Assembly (NCBI GenBank): GCA_947034895.1
Contig: OX344762.1
Span: 38,916,760 to 38,980,759, forward strand
Source: Rhytidiadelphus loreus
Lineage: Eukaryota > Streptophyta > Bryopsida > Hypnales > Hylocomiaceae
Reading direction: 5' to 3'
DNA length: 64,000 nt
The notes below the pieces were generated by a model. The model saw nothing but the letters and a program-made list of their open reading frames with translations. It ran no database searches and had not been told where the DNA came from. Both the position numbers and the translations under genes were made by a program. Numbering within the stretch: position 1 is the first letter of the stretch; every line of letters begins with the position of its first letter. Below are positions 47,201 to 58,531 of the stretch, piece by piece.

Positions 47201-48443
47201 TGGTACCCACCACTCAATAAGAGAAGCACACATATTCTGAATTGTGAGATAAGCTGTAGTGCTCACGTCGGCATAAGCAAGAGCTTCAAATATAACAGCT
47301 CCATCTGCTCGAGTTAACCTGTAACAATCCAGGCTTGCATTACTTTTATGCATCATAGAGAAGTGAATCTGTAAAATCTTTATCGAGAGTTTCCAGAACT
47401 TGCGACACGTTGCCTAAACCCTAAACCCTAGATTCCATTGCAGCCCTAAACCCTACAACGGCAACAAAAGGGCAGAAAGTCCATACTGCGATCCTCCAAC
47501 ATCGTGGCCACAGAAGATACCCCCAAACCCCAGCTTTGCCGCCTTCCGCAAAACCTCCACGGGGAAATACTTTTTCTCATCCCATTGACCTGCGAATGGT
47601 AGCAGCTCATTCTCTGCAAAATCCTGTTCCCGTGCTCGAGAAAAAAAGCACATGTTACAGGCTTTCTCACAAACAGTACACCATTCATTTCAATTACTGC
47701 GAGGCACACACAAATATTCCAAATTTCTACTAGAATACAATGACTACTGGGAGAAGAAGAAGGGAGTGTCTTCTTCGTCATCAGATTTCTTAAATACTTT
47801 CTTTCCTTAAGAAACTGCCGAAATTTAAAAAATCAGTGCGTCTCGTCTCACAGTAATTGAATGAACAGCAGTAGTGGATGCAATTTTACCTTTGAAGTTC
47901 AGTGTTACAATGCATACAATAAGCAACACAGTATCATATACAATCCAGGAGGTACGCTGATTTGTCCTACTATTCGTGATATTTCAGTGAGGGGGAGAGA
48001 TTAGCGTCACCTATACAAAACTTAGTGTCACCACAAATTTTATTTTGTGGAAATTGGTACAATATAGTAATATTTTAACAGCTTAAAAATAGAATGACTT
48101 TAGTAAATTAATGTCACACGCACTATCGGGGCAAAATTAGTTTAGATAGAGAGCGATTAGCAAGCAATGAACTGCTAAATCCTAGGCGATCACGTACCGA
48201 AGCCAGAGCACGGAATTGCAATTGGTCTGCTGTCAATCGATGCTCATCCCATGTCCTCGACTTCAAGTTCGCCTCGGTCGCGTTTGAAGCCGCATGCTCC
48301 GCTGCGGACGCGGATGGCGATTCCAAAGACGATGATGCCTCCGATGAGGTCTCCGATGACTTGGTTACGATGGATGAGCAAAAGCTTCGAGACAAGCTCC
48401 TCCGAGAACCTAAAATCGTTCGCGCTAATTGTAACCTCCCCAT
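44212..48443 (-). CDS. ACAD8: Mitochondrial isobutyryl-CoA dehydrogenase-like acyl-CoA dehydrogenase, 13 coding exons
   Basis: Predicted FAD flavoenzyme oxidising isobutyryl-CoA to methacrylyl-CoA in mitochondrial valine breakdown, passing electrons to ETF (family knowledge). Exons, 5' to 3': 48443-48198, 47623-47487, 47318-47211, 47014-46963, 46812-46750, 46593-46540, 46364-46266, 45966-45898, 45761-45646, 45481-45421, 45125-44971, 44654-44573, 44316-44212. All introns are GT-AG (136-574 nt), phases match, and they join to 448 codons plus TAG. Residues 1-26 are Arg-rich with no acidic residue, like a mitochondrial presequence; 27-60 are Ser/Ala-rich. [16 protein letters not shown] is the N-terminal helical domain. 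Signature 1 is [13 protein letters not shown] (188-200). [14 protein letters not shown] lies near 307-319. Signature 2 runs Q402-D421 ([12 protein letters not shown]). Glu429 in [10 protein letters not shown] is at the catalytic-base position; isovaleryl-CoA dehydrogenase lacks Glu there. A 2-methylbutyryl-CoA dehydrogenase role is the main alternative. Confidence 0.93.
47413..47456 (-). promoter_or_regulatory. Telomere-like motifs inside intron 2 of the ACAD8-like gene
   Basis: The plus strand reads CCTAAACCCTAAACCCTAG, then after 12 bases CCCTAAACCCTAC. These are plant-type telomere units (TTTAGGG on the transcript strand), one block with about 2.5 units and one with about 1.5. They sit between coding exons 2 and 3. 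Such interstitial telomere motifs or telo-boxes are known near plant gene starts and can bind telomere-repeat-binding factors. Whether they act here is unknown. Confidence 0.7.
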
Positions 48444-48446
48444 GAC

Positions 48447-48602
48447 CTGAAACAAGAACAAATCCTCAATACGAACGCACGATCATAGCTCAAATTCGGA
48501 AACCTTCACCAAAAGCTCCAGATTCAAGCTTAAAATTCGAAATTCTCATGGAGAGGATTCGAGAAAAAAAGAGAACAGGGTAGGCAATGGTCAAGAGCTT
48601 AC
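48447..48602 (-). other. Leader intron in the 5' UTR of the ACAD8-like gene
   Basis: The start codon at 48443 lies three bases after a good acceptor (TTGTTTCAG, then GTC ATG). A donor, GTAAGC, follows GAAT on the minus strand at 48602. The spliced leader would join an exon ending at 48603 to the coding exon starting at 48446. An open frame upstream of this ATG adds MFLFQV, but those codons come from the acceptor tract, so the MGRLQ start is preferred. Leader introns are common in plant housekeeping genes. Confidence 0.65.
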
Positions 48603-48800
48603 ATTCAGATGGGAATTGAAGCTGCTCCGCCCCAAAAAGAGAATTGCAATGGAGGAGAGAAGATGGCGTGCATGGAGGACTGGAGAAGTGTTAGGGCTTC
48701 TGCTTTCTATGCTGCTGCTGACGTGTCGTGACTTTGTGTCCTAGTTGGCACCCCGTCATTGTCTAGTCAGCGTCTCTTATTTTTCATCCGATTCATGAAG
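48603..48800 (-). promoter_or_regulatory. 5' UTR exon and proximal promoter of the ACAD8-like gene
   Basis: This stretch is richer in C and T on the transcribed strand than its surroundings, as in plant leaders. It contains AAGCCCTAAC (telo-box-like) near 48688-48697 and CTGACGTGTC on the plus strand near 48718-48727, an ACGT-core element of the ABRE/G-box type. No clear TATA box was found. The transcription start is not determined and is inferred to lie near 48690-48720. A truncated mariner element begins about 75 bases further upstream. Confidence 0.5.
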
Positions 48801-48873
48801 TATATCACGGAAGTAATTCTAAAGGTCTTATATAGTAAGATTTAAAGGGAAAAAAATGCTATGAAAAATAGTA

Positions 48874-49190
48874 CTCCCTGTGGCAAAATGATTTTTGTTT
48901 AACAAAATGTTTTGGATTAAGGTTGAAAATAACATTTTTCAAAATTTGTTTTGAATTGTAAGTAGAGTTTGATGCACTCCTACTGTCCTAGAACTTTGAG
49001 TTCGAATTACTTTTTCAAAGTGTAGTTTTGAGATGACAAAGAGCGGAAGTTGGAGGGCATTTTGAGGGAGCACCAATGGCCATTGATTTCTAGTAATGAT
49101 TACATGCGCCACCTTACATGTGATTTTGAAGTCTCAAGTTTGGTAACTGCAATCTACAATAGTTGTGTCAGAGTTGCTAAAGTATGAGCA
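48874..49190. mobile_element. Truncated mariner/Stowaway-type element upstream of the ACAD8-like gene
   Basis: It starts CTCCCTGTGGCAAAATGATT after TA, a decayed CTCCCTCCGTCCCAAAATGA end. The interior (GTAAGTAGAGTTTGATGCAC, TGTCCTAGAA, AGGGCATTTTG) parallels 55067-55400. The right end is missing. Confidence 0.65.
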
Positions 49191-49520
49191 AAGAGTAAGG
49201 AGCGTTGAATTAAGGAGCGTTGAGCAATGGATGGTTGCATTTAAGCAATAAATTTTTTAGGCTTTATAATTTTCAATAATTCTACACATAGAATTGAGGT
49301 TTTAAAAAAATAAATTGAATGTAGGTCACTTTTTTCATCCATTGCTTTAGATGGATGAAGATGATGACAAATGAATGTAGATGAAAGTTGATGGATGAAA
49401 AAAAATTGGCTCTGAATTTTTTATATGAAATGAAGTCACCGGCATCATAAAGTATCAAATTTAGAGATGGATAAAGCGAATTCATTTGATATGGATGCAA
49501 GTGGTGTAAATTGTTCGCAT
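49191..49520. other. No gene seen
   Basis: AT-rich sequence. TAAGGAGCGTTGA occurs twice in tandem near 49197-49223. Confidence 0.4.
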
Positions 49521-50420
49521 TGTAATGTACACATAACCTCATGTGGGGTCCTAAGAGCCTCTTTGGTTCCAATAAGGCTCTTAGGGAGACAATAATCATA
49601 AGCATGGATGGCTTGAATTAAATTAGTGAAATCCAAAACTTAGATGCATTTTTCTTTGGGTTAGCAAAGCCCTCTCAAACACTCCTACAAATTGATTGGG
49701 TAGTCAAAGCATCTTATATATGGGTCAAAGTGAGGTATTAGGAGCCAACGACAACCGTGTAAAGGGTCCTTTTGGGACTCCTTTTGAAATTTCAATGGAA
49801 TGTTTTACTTAAAAACTTCATCAATTTCATCAAAATTAGTTCTAAAAATTATTCAAAGTTGTCAACAATGACATATTCTATTCAAAATATCATTACTTTC
49901 AATGGAAAAGTTTCTATATAGTCTAATTTCAAATTCAACAAAGGAGTAAAAAGTATTGGTTACAGCCTTAGTTTTGTACTTAATTAAGATGAAATGATGA
50001 CATCATAGATTATGTAATAGTCAATCATGACACCATAACATTTATGAAACATGAGGCATCTTTATTTTGGAGAAATAAAATAAAATTTGAGCTACACATC
50101 AATAATGGTCCAAAAAAAGGAGTGGTTACGGAGAAATTGGCTCCTATTATTACCCCATTTGGACCCATACTACATTCACAAGGGTTTCCTATGAGCCTCC
50201 TCGGTTTTGAGGAGGCTTAGTGGGAGACAATAATAAAGAGCAGGGGTGGTCTAAATGCCTCCTCAAATTCTAAAGAGACTTATATGGAGATGATATTCAA
50301 AAGCAAGTAGATGGCCTAAATGCCTCCTTGGTTCTGAAGATTCTCTCTTGTACTAGCAAGACATAAGCACATATGGACCCATAAGCCTCTTCAGTTTCAA
50401 GGAGGCTCTTAGTGAGTTGC
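49520..50420 (+). repeat. Degenerate array of hairpin-like units (first array)
   Basis: Units of roughly 60-90 bases each carry an inverted core such as GAGCCTCCTCGGTTTTGAGG or GCCTCTTCAGTTTCAAGGAG, followed by GGGAGACAATAATAAAGAGC-like spacers and GGTCTAAATGCCTCCT. At least five units are seen, poorly conserved. It is non-coding. Confidence 0.6.
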
Positions 50421-51140
50421 AAAAATCTTAACAATTTGGGAATTGAAGATTGCTCGATTTAGGGGATGCTCAAAGGAAAGGAAGAAAAAAAAATATAGTC
50501 CTTTGTTCATCATTGGATTCAAGAATGAAAAGTAATTAAAATATGAACAAGGAGTGACAAGCATTGAACATTAAGCAACAAGGATGAGTGGTGGGTGTTT
50601 TTAGAAAAATTTGTAAAATATTTAAAACTTTTCAACATAAGATGCCTAAATCATGGTTTAGGGTAAAAAAGACTGGCTATAAATGAGTTTAACGAAGATG
50701 AATGAAGATGAATTTTTTGTAGTTGACTTTGTTGAATGAAATACATATATTGATCATTGCATTAGGTGATAGACAACTGTTGAATGGGACTAAAAACTCA
50801 ATTGTTTAAGATAAGGGTTCATGTCCTAGTACCTTAATTCAAAGGTAGATAGACTTTCGGAAACCAAGGACTTATATTCACATAGCAATTTAAATTCACT
50901 TCAAAGAAGGTATCGTTTTCCTTTAAAATTTATAATTCCTTTGAAGCATTACTAAGGTTTAAGTTTGGCTAAATTTATTCCTATGCTAGCACCAACATTT
51001 ATGAGTTCTAATTACTGAGAGAACCGGCATGTTGCTAGTTGAAAGAAGTAGATTCAATCCACAAACATTCCAATTATTAGCTATGAGCTAAAATCTTGAA
51101 TTTTTCACTTTGTATGTGGAACCTCAATTGTATGCGTTGA
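50421..51140. other. AT-rich stretch, no gene seen
   Basis: No coding frame, RNA gene or clear repeat boundary was visible. Confidence 0.35.
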
Positions 51141-51578
51141 TCCTAAAGTCCTAAAGTCCCAAAGTCCCCATAGGAGACTCTTGGAATTTAGGATAGGAAA
51201 AATTCCACCTATGAGTGAAAATTAAGTATTTTTTCTTGGAATTTTTTCCCTAGACTTTCAACTCAATTTTGAAACATAAAAAAATTAGAAATCCAAAATC
51301 AACAGTGCAAAAAATTTTAATTAAGAAGATTCAAAGGCAAAAACTCTAGTTGAGCCGGGTAACAAAAAAATTGCTTTCTTCATTGTAAATGCAAATATCT
51401 TTCAATCTACATAATCAAAGTTTTTGAAATTTCTTCCACACATTTTTATAATAGTTTAGTGCAATATCCTATAGTTAGATATGGAAAAAAAAGAATTTAA
51501 AAGCTTTTTTGCTCTTCAAAATAGAAATGGTAGTTCTGAGTGTTTTTTGATGAAAATAAGGCCTTGGGACTTTAGAAG
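51141..51578 (-). mobile_element. TTAA-element, internally deleted copy
   Basis: The left end TCCTAAAGTCCTAAAGTCCC and the right end CTTGGGACTTTAGAAG are inverted. TTAA follows at 51579-51582, and TTGA precedes. Both ends match subfamily 1, but at 438 bases only the outer parts remain. Confidence 0.6.
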
Positions 51579-51582
51579 TTAA

Positions 51583-53149
<1,567 letters not shown>

Positions 53150-53150
<1 letters not shown>

Positions 53151-55060
53151 TTGTGCTTTGTAAGTGGTACCAATAGTACCAATAAAGGGTCCCTAGGACT
53201 TAGCCTCTCCCTTGCCACCTCAAGCCCTTCACTAAGAACTAAAAGTTCTTCAAATGACACCCCAATTTTTTTGAGGGAAGGTCCTTTGGCACCAAGGATA
53301 GGTTCCTAGACTCCCAAAGACCCTTCTATGGCACTAGGAGCCCTTCACAAAGAAACCCCATCCTCGTACGGACAACCAAAAAAGTTTAAAGAGAGATTCC
53401 TTAAGCACCAAAGGAGGTTCCTAGGATCCTAAAGAACCAAGAGTCTCTTAAATGACACCCTCAAAAATTAAGAGAGTCTCTTGGGGTACCGAAAAATGGC
53501 TCTTCATATTCCAAGAGTCTTCTATGGCAGCAAGACTCTATCTAATGATATACCCCCCAATGACATACCCCAAAGAATGGAGAGTCACTTCTCCTAAAAG
53601 AAAGCTCCTGAAATCCAAGGTCTAGAGTCTTCTATGGCACCAAGGGTCTATCCAATGACATACCAAAAAAATTAAAAGAAAGGCCTTTGGCACCAAAGAA
53701 AGGCTTTTCAAATTCGAAAAACCTTCTTTGGGTTCCTTGAAATCTTCCTTGAAATCTTCCTTGGTAAACACTAGTAGAAAATCCTACCCAATCTGTTGTT
53801 TTGGTCGCGTTGATCATCAACAAATTTTTGTTGATCAACAAAAATTTGTTGATGATCAACGCGACCAAAACAACAGATTGGGTAGGATTTTCTACTAGTG
53901 AAAGTTCTTTAGTACCAAGGAAAGGCTCTTCAAATCCAAGAAGCCATCCTTGGGTTTGGAGGAGTCTATCTTTCGAGAGCCCTTTGGCAATAAAGAAGGG
54001 CTCCTTGAATATGAAGATCCTTCCTTGGTAGAGCCCTTTGGCAAAAAAGAAGGGCTCTACAGATCTAAGGAACCCTTCTTGGGTTCTTTTGGAGCCTTCT
54101 TTGGGCTAAGAGGTACCTTCTATGGGATCCAATGAATCATATTTGGGTTCCAAAGAGCCTTTCGTTGGTTCAGAGGGACCTTTACAAAGATCCAAAAACC
54201 TTAAAATGAACTCCCTCCTCCTAAAAGGCATAGAGTCCATTGGAACCAAAAAATTACTTTTTCGATCTGAGGAGCTTCTTCTAGCACCAAAAGTCTATCT
54301 AGTGATATACCCAATAAATTAAGAGAGAGTCAATGGTATTAAGTAATGACTTCTCAAATTCAAAGTCTAGATCCTTCTTTGGCACCAAGAATCTATCTAA
54401 TGACAAATAGAAAAAGAAATTAAAAAGCCTTTGGCACCAAAGATTGGCTCCTCAGATCCATAGAGCCATTTAGGGTCCTTTACAACCTTCATTGAAAGAG
54501 CTCTTAGGAAACAAGAAAGGGCTCTTTGGAATCCAAGAAGTTGTCCTCATGTTCCAAAGATCTTTTCATGGAAGAGCCGAATGGCAGCAAGGAAAGCCTC
54601 CTCGGATTCAAGGAGCCTTTAGGGGTCCTTTAGAGCCTTCATTGAGAGAGCCCATGGGAACCAAAATAGGGTTCCTTGACACTCACGAGGGCTCTAGAGG
54701 TCTTCAAATAATCCTTTTTACAAGTAGAAAGAGGGTCTTTTAGCATTAAAAATTGTCTCCTTAGATCTGAGGAGTTGTATGATGAATAATTTCTTTTTTA
54801 GCTCTTAAATATTTGAAAGAAAAATTGAAATTACATTTTTGATAATCCACGAAATTAATAGGAAGAGTGTCTTTGGCACCAAGAAATGGCTCCTCCCATT
54901 TGAGAAGCCATATGTTGCATAAAAAAAATTGAATTTAAAAAAAAAATTGAATTTAAAATCAACTATGAACTCCTAAAATTAATAGAGGGAAGGTCTTTTT
55001 GCACCAAAAATTGACTCCTTATATTTGAGGAGCCATCTACTGTTTAGTAGTAGTTTAAAT
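53150..55060 (+). repeat. Degenerate array of hairpin-like units (second, larger array)
   Basis: Repeated phrases include TTGGCACCAAAGAAAGGCT, TCTTCTATGGCACCAAG, TATCTAATGACATACC and the neighbouring pair GAGCCCTTTGGCAATAAAGA and GAGCCCTTTGGCAAAAAAGA about 54 bases apart. Units of roughly 50-75 bases, many able to fold locally (GAGCC...GGCTC). Related to the array at 49520. Frames across it translate to repetitive peptides but are not credible genes. Confidence 0.65.
53769..53900. mobile_element. 132-bp perfect palindrome with CACTA ends
   Basis: The left 64 bases, beginning CACTAGTAGAAAATCC, are an exact inverted copy of the right 64, which end TTTTCTACTAGTG. The 4-base centre, GATC, is itself palindromic, so the entire element reads the same on both strands. 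AAA lies on each side (53766-53768 and 53901-53903), fitting the 3-bp duplication of CACTA (En/Spm) transposons, whose ends start CACTA. It sits inside the second hairpin-unit array. Confidence 0.85.
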
Positions 55061-55066
55061 CTAATA

Positions 55067-55696
55067 CTCCCTCCGTCCCAAAATGATCTTCTTCTTTGAC
55101 AAAATGGTCTAGAATAAGCTTGAAATTAACAATTTTTCAATTTTTTTTAAACCGGTAAGTAGATTTTGATGCACTTGTACTGTCCTCAAAATTTCACTTT
55201 TGGATAAGTTCTGAAAATTTAGCTATAATGGATTGAAGAGAGGCATTTTGGGGTCATTATTTTGGAGTACCGGTGGCCAATCGTTTCATGAACTCCCGCG
55301 CTGTGGAGTTGCGTTCCTTTCTCTTCCCGCGTTGTGCGTGGTCATTCCTGCAATGGTTCAACTTACAAAATCACTAAGCTAATTGTAGCCTCAAAAAGTC
55401 ATTTCCAGTGTGCAATAGTTAAGGTGTTGCAATTACTAATTCAGAATATCTATCCAAAATATGTCGACTATTAACAGGTAATGGCTATGTCATCCTTGCC
55501 ACCACCTTTTTGCCCACATTATTGCTTGGCTCCACTACCCCAAAGCTCGGGAGGAATTACCCATTACAGGAGGAATTTTTGTGACCCTACTGTGCAAAGG
55601 CTTGATTTCCCGGGCTCTTCTTCCACGTCACCTAGGAAGATCATTTTGGGACAAGAAACTAAGGCCATTTGGAAGATCATTTTGGGACGGAGGGAG
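55067..55696. mobile_element. Mariner/Stowaway-type element, 630 bases
   Basis: The ends are inverted for 25 bases, starting CTCCCTCCGTCCCAAAATGA, and TA flanks each side (55065-55066 and 55697-55698). This is the classic plant Tc1/mariner terminus. The right subterminal segment GGAAGATCATTTTGGGAC is duplicated in tandem (about 55635 and 55671). No transposase motif was seen in the interior, although a 98-codon frame lies at 55481-55777. Confidence 0.85.
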
Positions 55697-55787
55697 TATA
55701 ACGTAGCCCTATTCCGACCCTATTCTTCCCCTAATGATATCCGTCTAACAATTCATAGTCACGACACTTGTGTTTAGAGTTGGTTAA

Positions 55788-56732
55788 CCCCTAAATGAAT
55801 TTGACTATGTTTTCACAAAACTGCTCCAAAACTGCCATTTCTAGTGCAAGATCCAATTTATTTTCTTTAAAGAATTTTTGGAAACATGTAACCGTAGGAT
55901 CTTGTAGTTAACTATCTTGGAAAGATGTGGAAAAAATTTCAGAATTTTCCACCTTGTAGATTGCAAGATATTAGTGTTTGAAATGACTAAAATTCATTTT
56001 TTGACCCTGCCAAAAAACGGGCAGCTGCGCTTCAGAAGGTCATATTTATATACAAAAATGCTCAAAATGGTTGGTACTCTTTGGATTCATTGTGAAAATC
56101 AAGTTGGCTACATGCTTGAAAAATTTCACATCATTTGGAGTTGTAGAACATATAGAAAAAAAACAATAAGTAGAAAGGAGTAAAAAATGATTCAAAATAC
56201 CAAATTGTTAATAATTTATTTTTGGAATTTAAAAACTCCAATCCCAATGGTTGGAATATTGTGATAAACAATCTGAATCCATTTTTTCAATTTTTTTTCA
56301 AAAATATTGAAAATTGAGTTAAATAAAAGACTTCAAAGTTTATTTTAGAGTAGAGAATCCATAACTACCTTTAAACTACCCGCAAACTCAAACTCTCATA
56401 ACTTTCATCTCATTTATCCAAATGGAATGATTCAAACATTTTCATGTATACATAGATCTAGAGAACCAATTTCAAATTTTAATTTTAAAAAAAAATGATT
56501 TTTCAAGAAGTTTTTTTTGCTGCCCGGACTGCCCGCCGAGCATTGAAAACAACATATTATACAATAACTTTTGAACCATGTAGTCAAAAGTTATGAAAAT
56601 TGTTGGGCCTCAAAGCTACTCCTCGAACACATGCTGTGTGAAAATTTCAAAGTAAAAAAATAAAAACTCCATTTGTAGTGAGCTGCCCAAAATCGCTATG
56701 TTGTCAAAAAACGCAGTTTGAGCATTTAGGGG
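55788..56732 (+). mobile_element. TTAA-element, full-length subfamily 2
   Basis: The left end CCCCTAAATGAATTTG and the right end GAGCATTTAGGGG are inverted, with TTAA at 55784-55787 and 56733-56736. It is 945 bases. It matches the copies at 21866 and (inverted) 7909 throughout. It lies 90 bases from the mariner element, so the two inserted side by side. Confidence 0.8.
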
Positions 56733-56899
56733 TTAAATAATGGTCAATTGGAGTAGATGACATAGGCCTTACTCGACTAATTAGTTCAAGGTGGGAGTAG
56801 AATTTGGCACCCCAAAGATGACTCACATCATTTGTAAAATTGTAAACATCAAAAGAATATATACAAAAAGGCAAATGTGTGGACAATGGTAATATAATT

Positions 56900-57580
56900 T
56901 TTTTTCCAATCAGGAGCCTAGATCAAAAGTTATGCTACCTTGAGCTTTTATTGTAGCCTAGGCAATTGGGGCATTTGAAGGGCATTTTTTTCTAAAACCC
57001 TCATCGACTTTTGAAATTTGGCATGTATGTAACCAATAAAATATGGCATACAATTGTCAACCCCCCCCTCAAATTTTAGTCCTAAAATCACATTTTAAGA
57101 GGAGTCAAACTTTCTTAGCTATATTAGGGTAGTTTAAAAAAAAAAATTTACTTCAAGCCCTCTTACCTTGCAATCTATGATGTCAAAGTTCTTGAAATTT
57201 TTCCCACATATTCCAAATATTTGTCTCTAACTTTTCACTAATTGGATTTTAAATAAAAATAATTCTAATTGTGCAAGAAATCATTAAGAAATTACTAGTT
57301 TATTGCCAATTCACTTAACCTCCTTGCAATGATGGGTGATTTAGAGTAAGCTAGACTCTATATTTTCTTTTGAATTTTTTCATAAGTGAATCTAACATCA
57401 TATATTTATAAATGGTGAAAACAATCATTTTTGAATAGAAAAAAGATTGTACTCCAAGAAGGCTCAAAGTCTATAAAGCTTGTTTTGAAAGAATTAAAAA
57501 AAGAAAATTGATCTCACTTCAAATGTTATAATTTTTGAATACATGCAATCAAATGGCCTAAAATCCTTTCCACATTGCCT
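56900..57580 (-). repeat. Dispersed AT-rich repeat copy, inverted
   Basis: TTATGCTACCTTGAGCTTTT, TTGGCATGTATGTAACC, ATATGGCATACAATTGTCA and later AAATGTTATAATTTTTGAAT are in reverse order to 20106-20880. It is non-coding. Confidence 0.6.
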
Positions 57581-57590
57581 TACCTATAGA

Positions 57591-57748
57591 AGGTAACTCT
57601 GCCTATGACAGACAAAACTTGGGACTAGCCTAATGCAAGCAAAAAAAATTATGAGCAATACATGTGTCTTGTGAAATGTACTGCTCATGAATTTTTTGGC
57701 CTTCATTAGGCTGGTCCCAAGTTTTGCTTGTCATAGGGAGAGTTACCT
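57591..57748. mobile_element. 158-bp foldback MITE with AGGTAACTC ends
   Basis: The left arm runs AGGTAACTCTGCCTATGACA then ACTTGGGACTAGCCTAATG. The right arm has CATTAGGCTGGTCCCAAGTT and ends GGGAGAGTTACCT. The arms are about 75 bases, close to 90% alike by eye. Related ends occur at 60810-62671. Confidence 0.75.
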
Positions 57749-58280
57749 TAGTACACTTTTGAATGGTTGGAATTCAAAAAAATGTTTAGGTTTTTGACTT
57801 TGGACAATGCATCAAAAATTGGTAGTTTTAGACTTTTTCACTTCCAAAATAGCTTCCAACCTTTAGGAGTTGAATAAAATCCATTTTCCACTGCATTTTC
57901 TTTTATCAATCAAATATTTGCAACCTCTATAATAAAAATTGGGAAAAAAATACGGCCTAATTCAATGGAAGTTTTAGAGAAGATATTGTAGATTATGTCT
58001 CCATAATTACTTGAAAGGTGTCTTGATAAGTGTCTTGATAAGTGTCTTTAGAGCCTCCAAAGACTTTTGCCAAAATAATTCATAATAATTTAAAATTCCA
58101 TAGTATTCAATCCAAGAATAAGTTTATGTTTTTTTTCTTCTATTCATTGATTCACAAAGTGTTTGGAATTTTTTTTATAATTTTTGTAAGGGCTTTTTAT
58201 ATGAACTTTCATTGACATGATTTTTTATATTTGGTCTTTTATTATTTAAATTAAAATGAAGAATACATAATTATTTTTAA

Positions 58281-58527
58281 CTCCTAAAATTCCAAGCCAA
58301 ATTTCTATGAAAAAACACTCAAAACTATTATTTCTATTGCATTCATCCAAGAAATTAAAAAAAATATGTATTTTAGAATCCAATTGAAATAAAAATCATA
58401 TTCACAAAAAGCTAATAAGCTTTTCTACTTTATAAGAAAGTTTCAAAAAAATTCACCAAAAATTGAACTCATAAAAACCCTACCTGAAATCTTTTTTTTC
58501 CATATAAAGACAATGGTATTTTAAGGG
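58281..58527 (+). mobile_element. TTAA-element, 247-bp internal-deletion derivative
   Basis: CTCCTAAAATTCC and GGTATTTTAAGGG form the ends between two TTAA (58277-58280 and 58528-58531). The left part matches the start of subfamily 1 (CACTCAAAACTATTATTTC) and the rest matches its tail (AAGCTAATAAGCTTTTC, TTCACCAAAAATTGAACTC). About 670 bases of the middle are missing. Confidence 0.7.
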
Positions 58528-58531
58528 TTAA

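Noticed and set aside
47211..47219. Alternative donor GTACCA three bases from the chosen end of exon 3
   Set aside because: It breaks the reading frame into exon 4. GTGGGT after GAG TG keeps the frame and gives the family motif Glu-Trp-Phe-Gly.
48444..48461. Upstream ATG adding MFLFQV to the ACAD8-like protein
   Set aside because: These codons overlap a strong splice acceptor (TTGTTTCAG), so they are most likely intron sequence.
53632..54031. Two frames on opposite strands that share their first 32 residues
   Set aside because: The shared peptide is produced by the perfect palindrome at 53769-53900; neither frame has other support.
53950..54322. Frames with repeated Glu-Pro-Phe-Gly peptides, resembling a repeat protein
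   Set aside because: They arise from the nucleotide array of hairpin-like units, without codon bias, start context or family match.
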